Positions 5,873-5,882 of a stretch of 5,882 nt of DNA are shown here, piece after piece. Positions within the stretch are counted from its first letter, which is position 1. Each line of letters opens with the position of its first letter. The position numbers and the translations under genes were made by a program. The DNA is taken from contig DBBD01000061.1 in assembly GCA_002292015.1 (NCBI GenBank), forward strand, positions 1 to 5,882. Reading direction: 5' to 3'. Source of the stretch: Firmicutes bacterium UBA993 (GTDB lineage: Bacteria > Bacillota > Dethiobacteria > DTU022). The notes under the pieces were generated by a model. That model was not told the DNA's origin. It ran no database searches and saw only the letters and a program-made list of their open reading frames with translations.

Positions 5873-5882
5873 ACCGCGTTTT

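Noticed and set aside
5868..5882. Possible plus-strand gene start (ATG TTA CCG CGT TTT) at the right edge
   Set aside because: The nearest AAGGAG is 19 nt away, and only five codons are visible, so there is not enough to call a gene.

Overview
The window is a compact stretch of five genes, all read from the minus strand, most likely from a Firmicute (Clostridia-like or a related low-to-medium GC Gram-positive lineage). The reasons are a full-length three-domain ComEC, a NarL-type two-component pair of the LiaS-LiaR/DesK-DesR kind next to a LiaI/LiaF-like membrane protein, strong purine-rich Shine-Dalgarno sites, and sigma-A-like promoter elements. Base composition looks balanced by eye. The lineage call is inference.

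In transcription order (right to left) the layout is: (1) a small membrane-anchored protein of unknown function, 5760-5335, with a convincing sigma-A-type promoter just upstream; (2) an inverted-repeat-rich gap of about 180 bp; (3) comEC, 5155-2648, the DNA-uptake channel protein with N-terminal OB-like, central Competence and C-terminal metallo-beta-lactamase domains; (4) a second gap of about 160 bp with possible RNA structure; (5) a six-TM HPK7/NarL-type sensor histidine kinase, 2488-1313; (6) its response regulator, 1308-646, only 4 bp after the kinase stop; (7) a 120-bp gap with a large imperfect hairpin built on GTGAC/GTCAC half-sites plus an extended -10 promoter; (8) a LiaI/LiaF-like polytopic membrane protein, 526-11.

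The kinase and regulator form an obvious translationally close pair. The LiaF-like protein is probably part of the same envelope-sensing module, either as an accessory modulator or as the regulated output, since it has its own promoter next to an inverted repeat. ComEC and the small anchored protein show no clear functional link to the two-component system. No convincing intrinsic terminator (GC hairpin followed by a T-run) was seen on the minus strand, so readthrough across all five genes is possible.

I found no sign of a wholly new multi-gene system. The parts not explained by known families are the three structured intergenic regions (587-635, 2510-2647, 5161-5334) and the unrecognised small protein.
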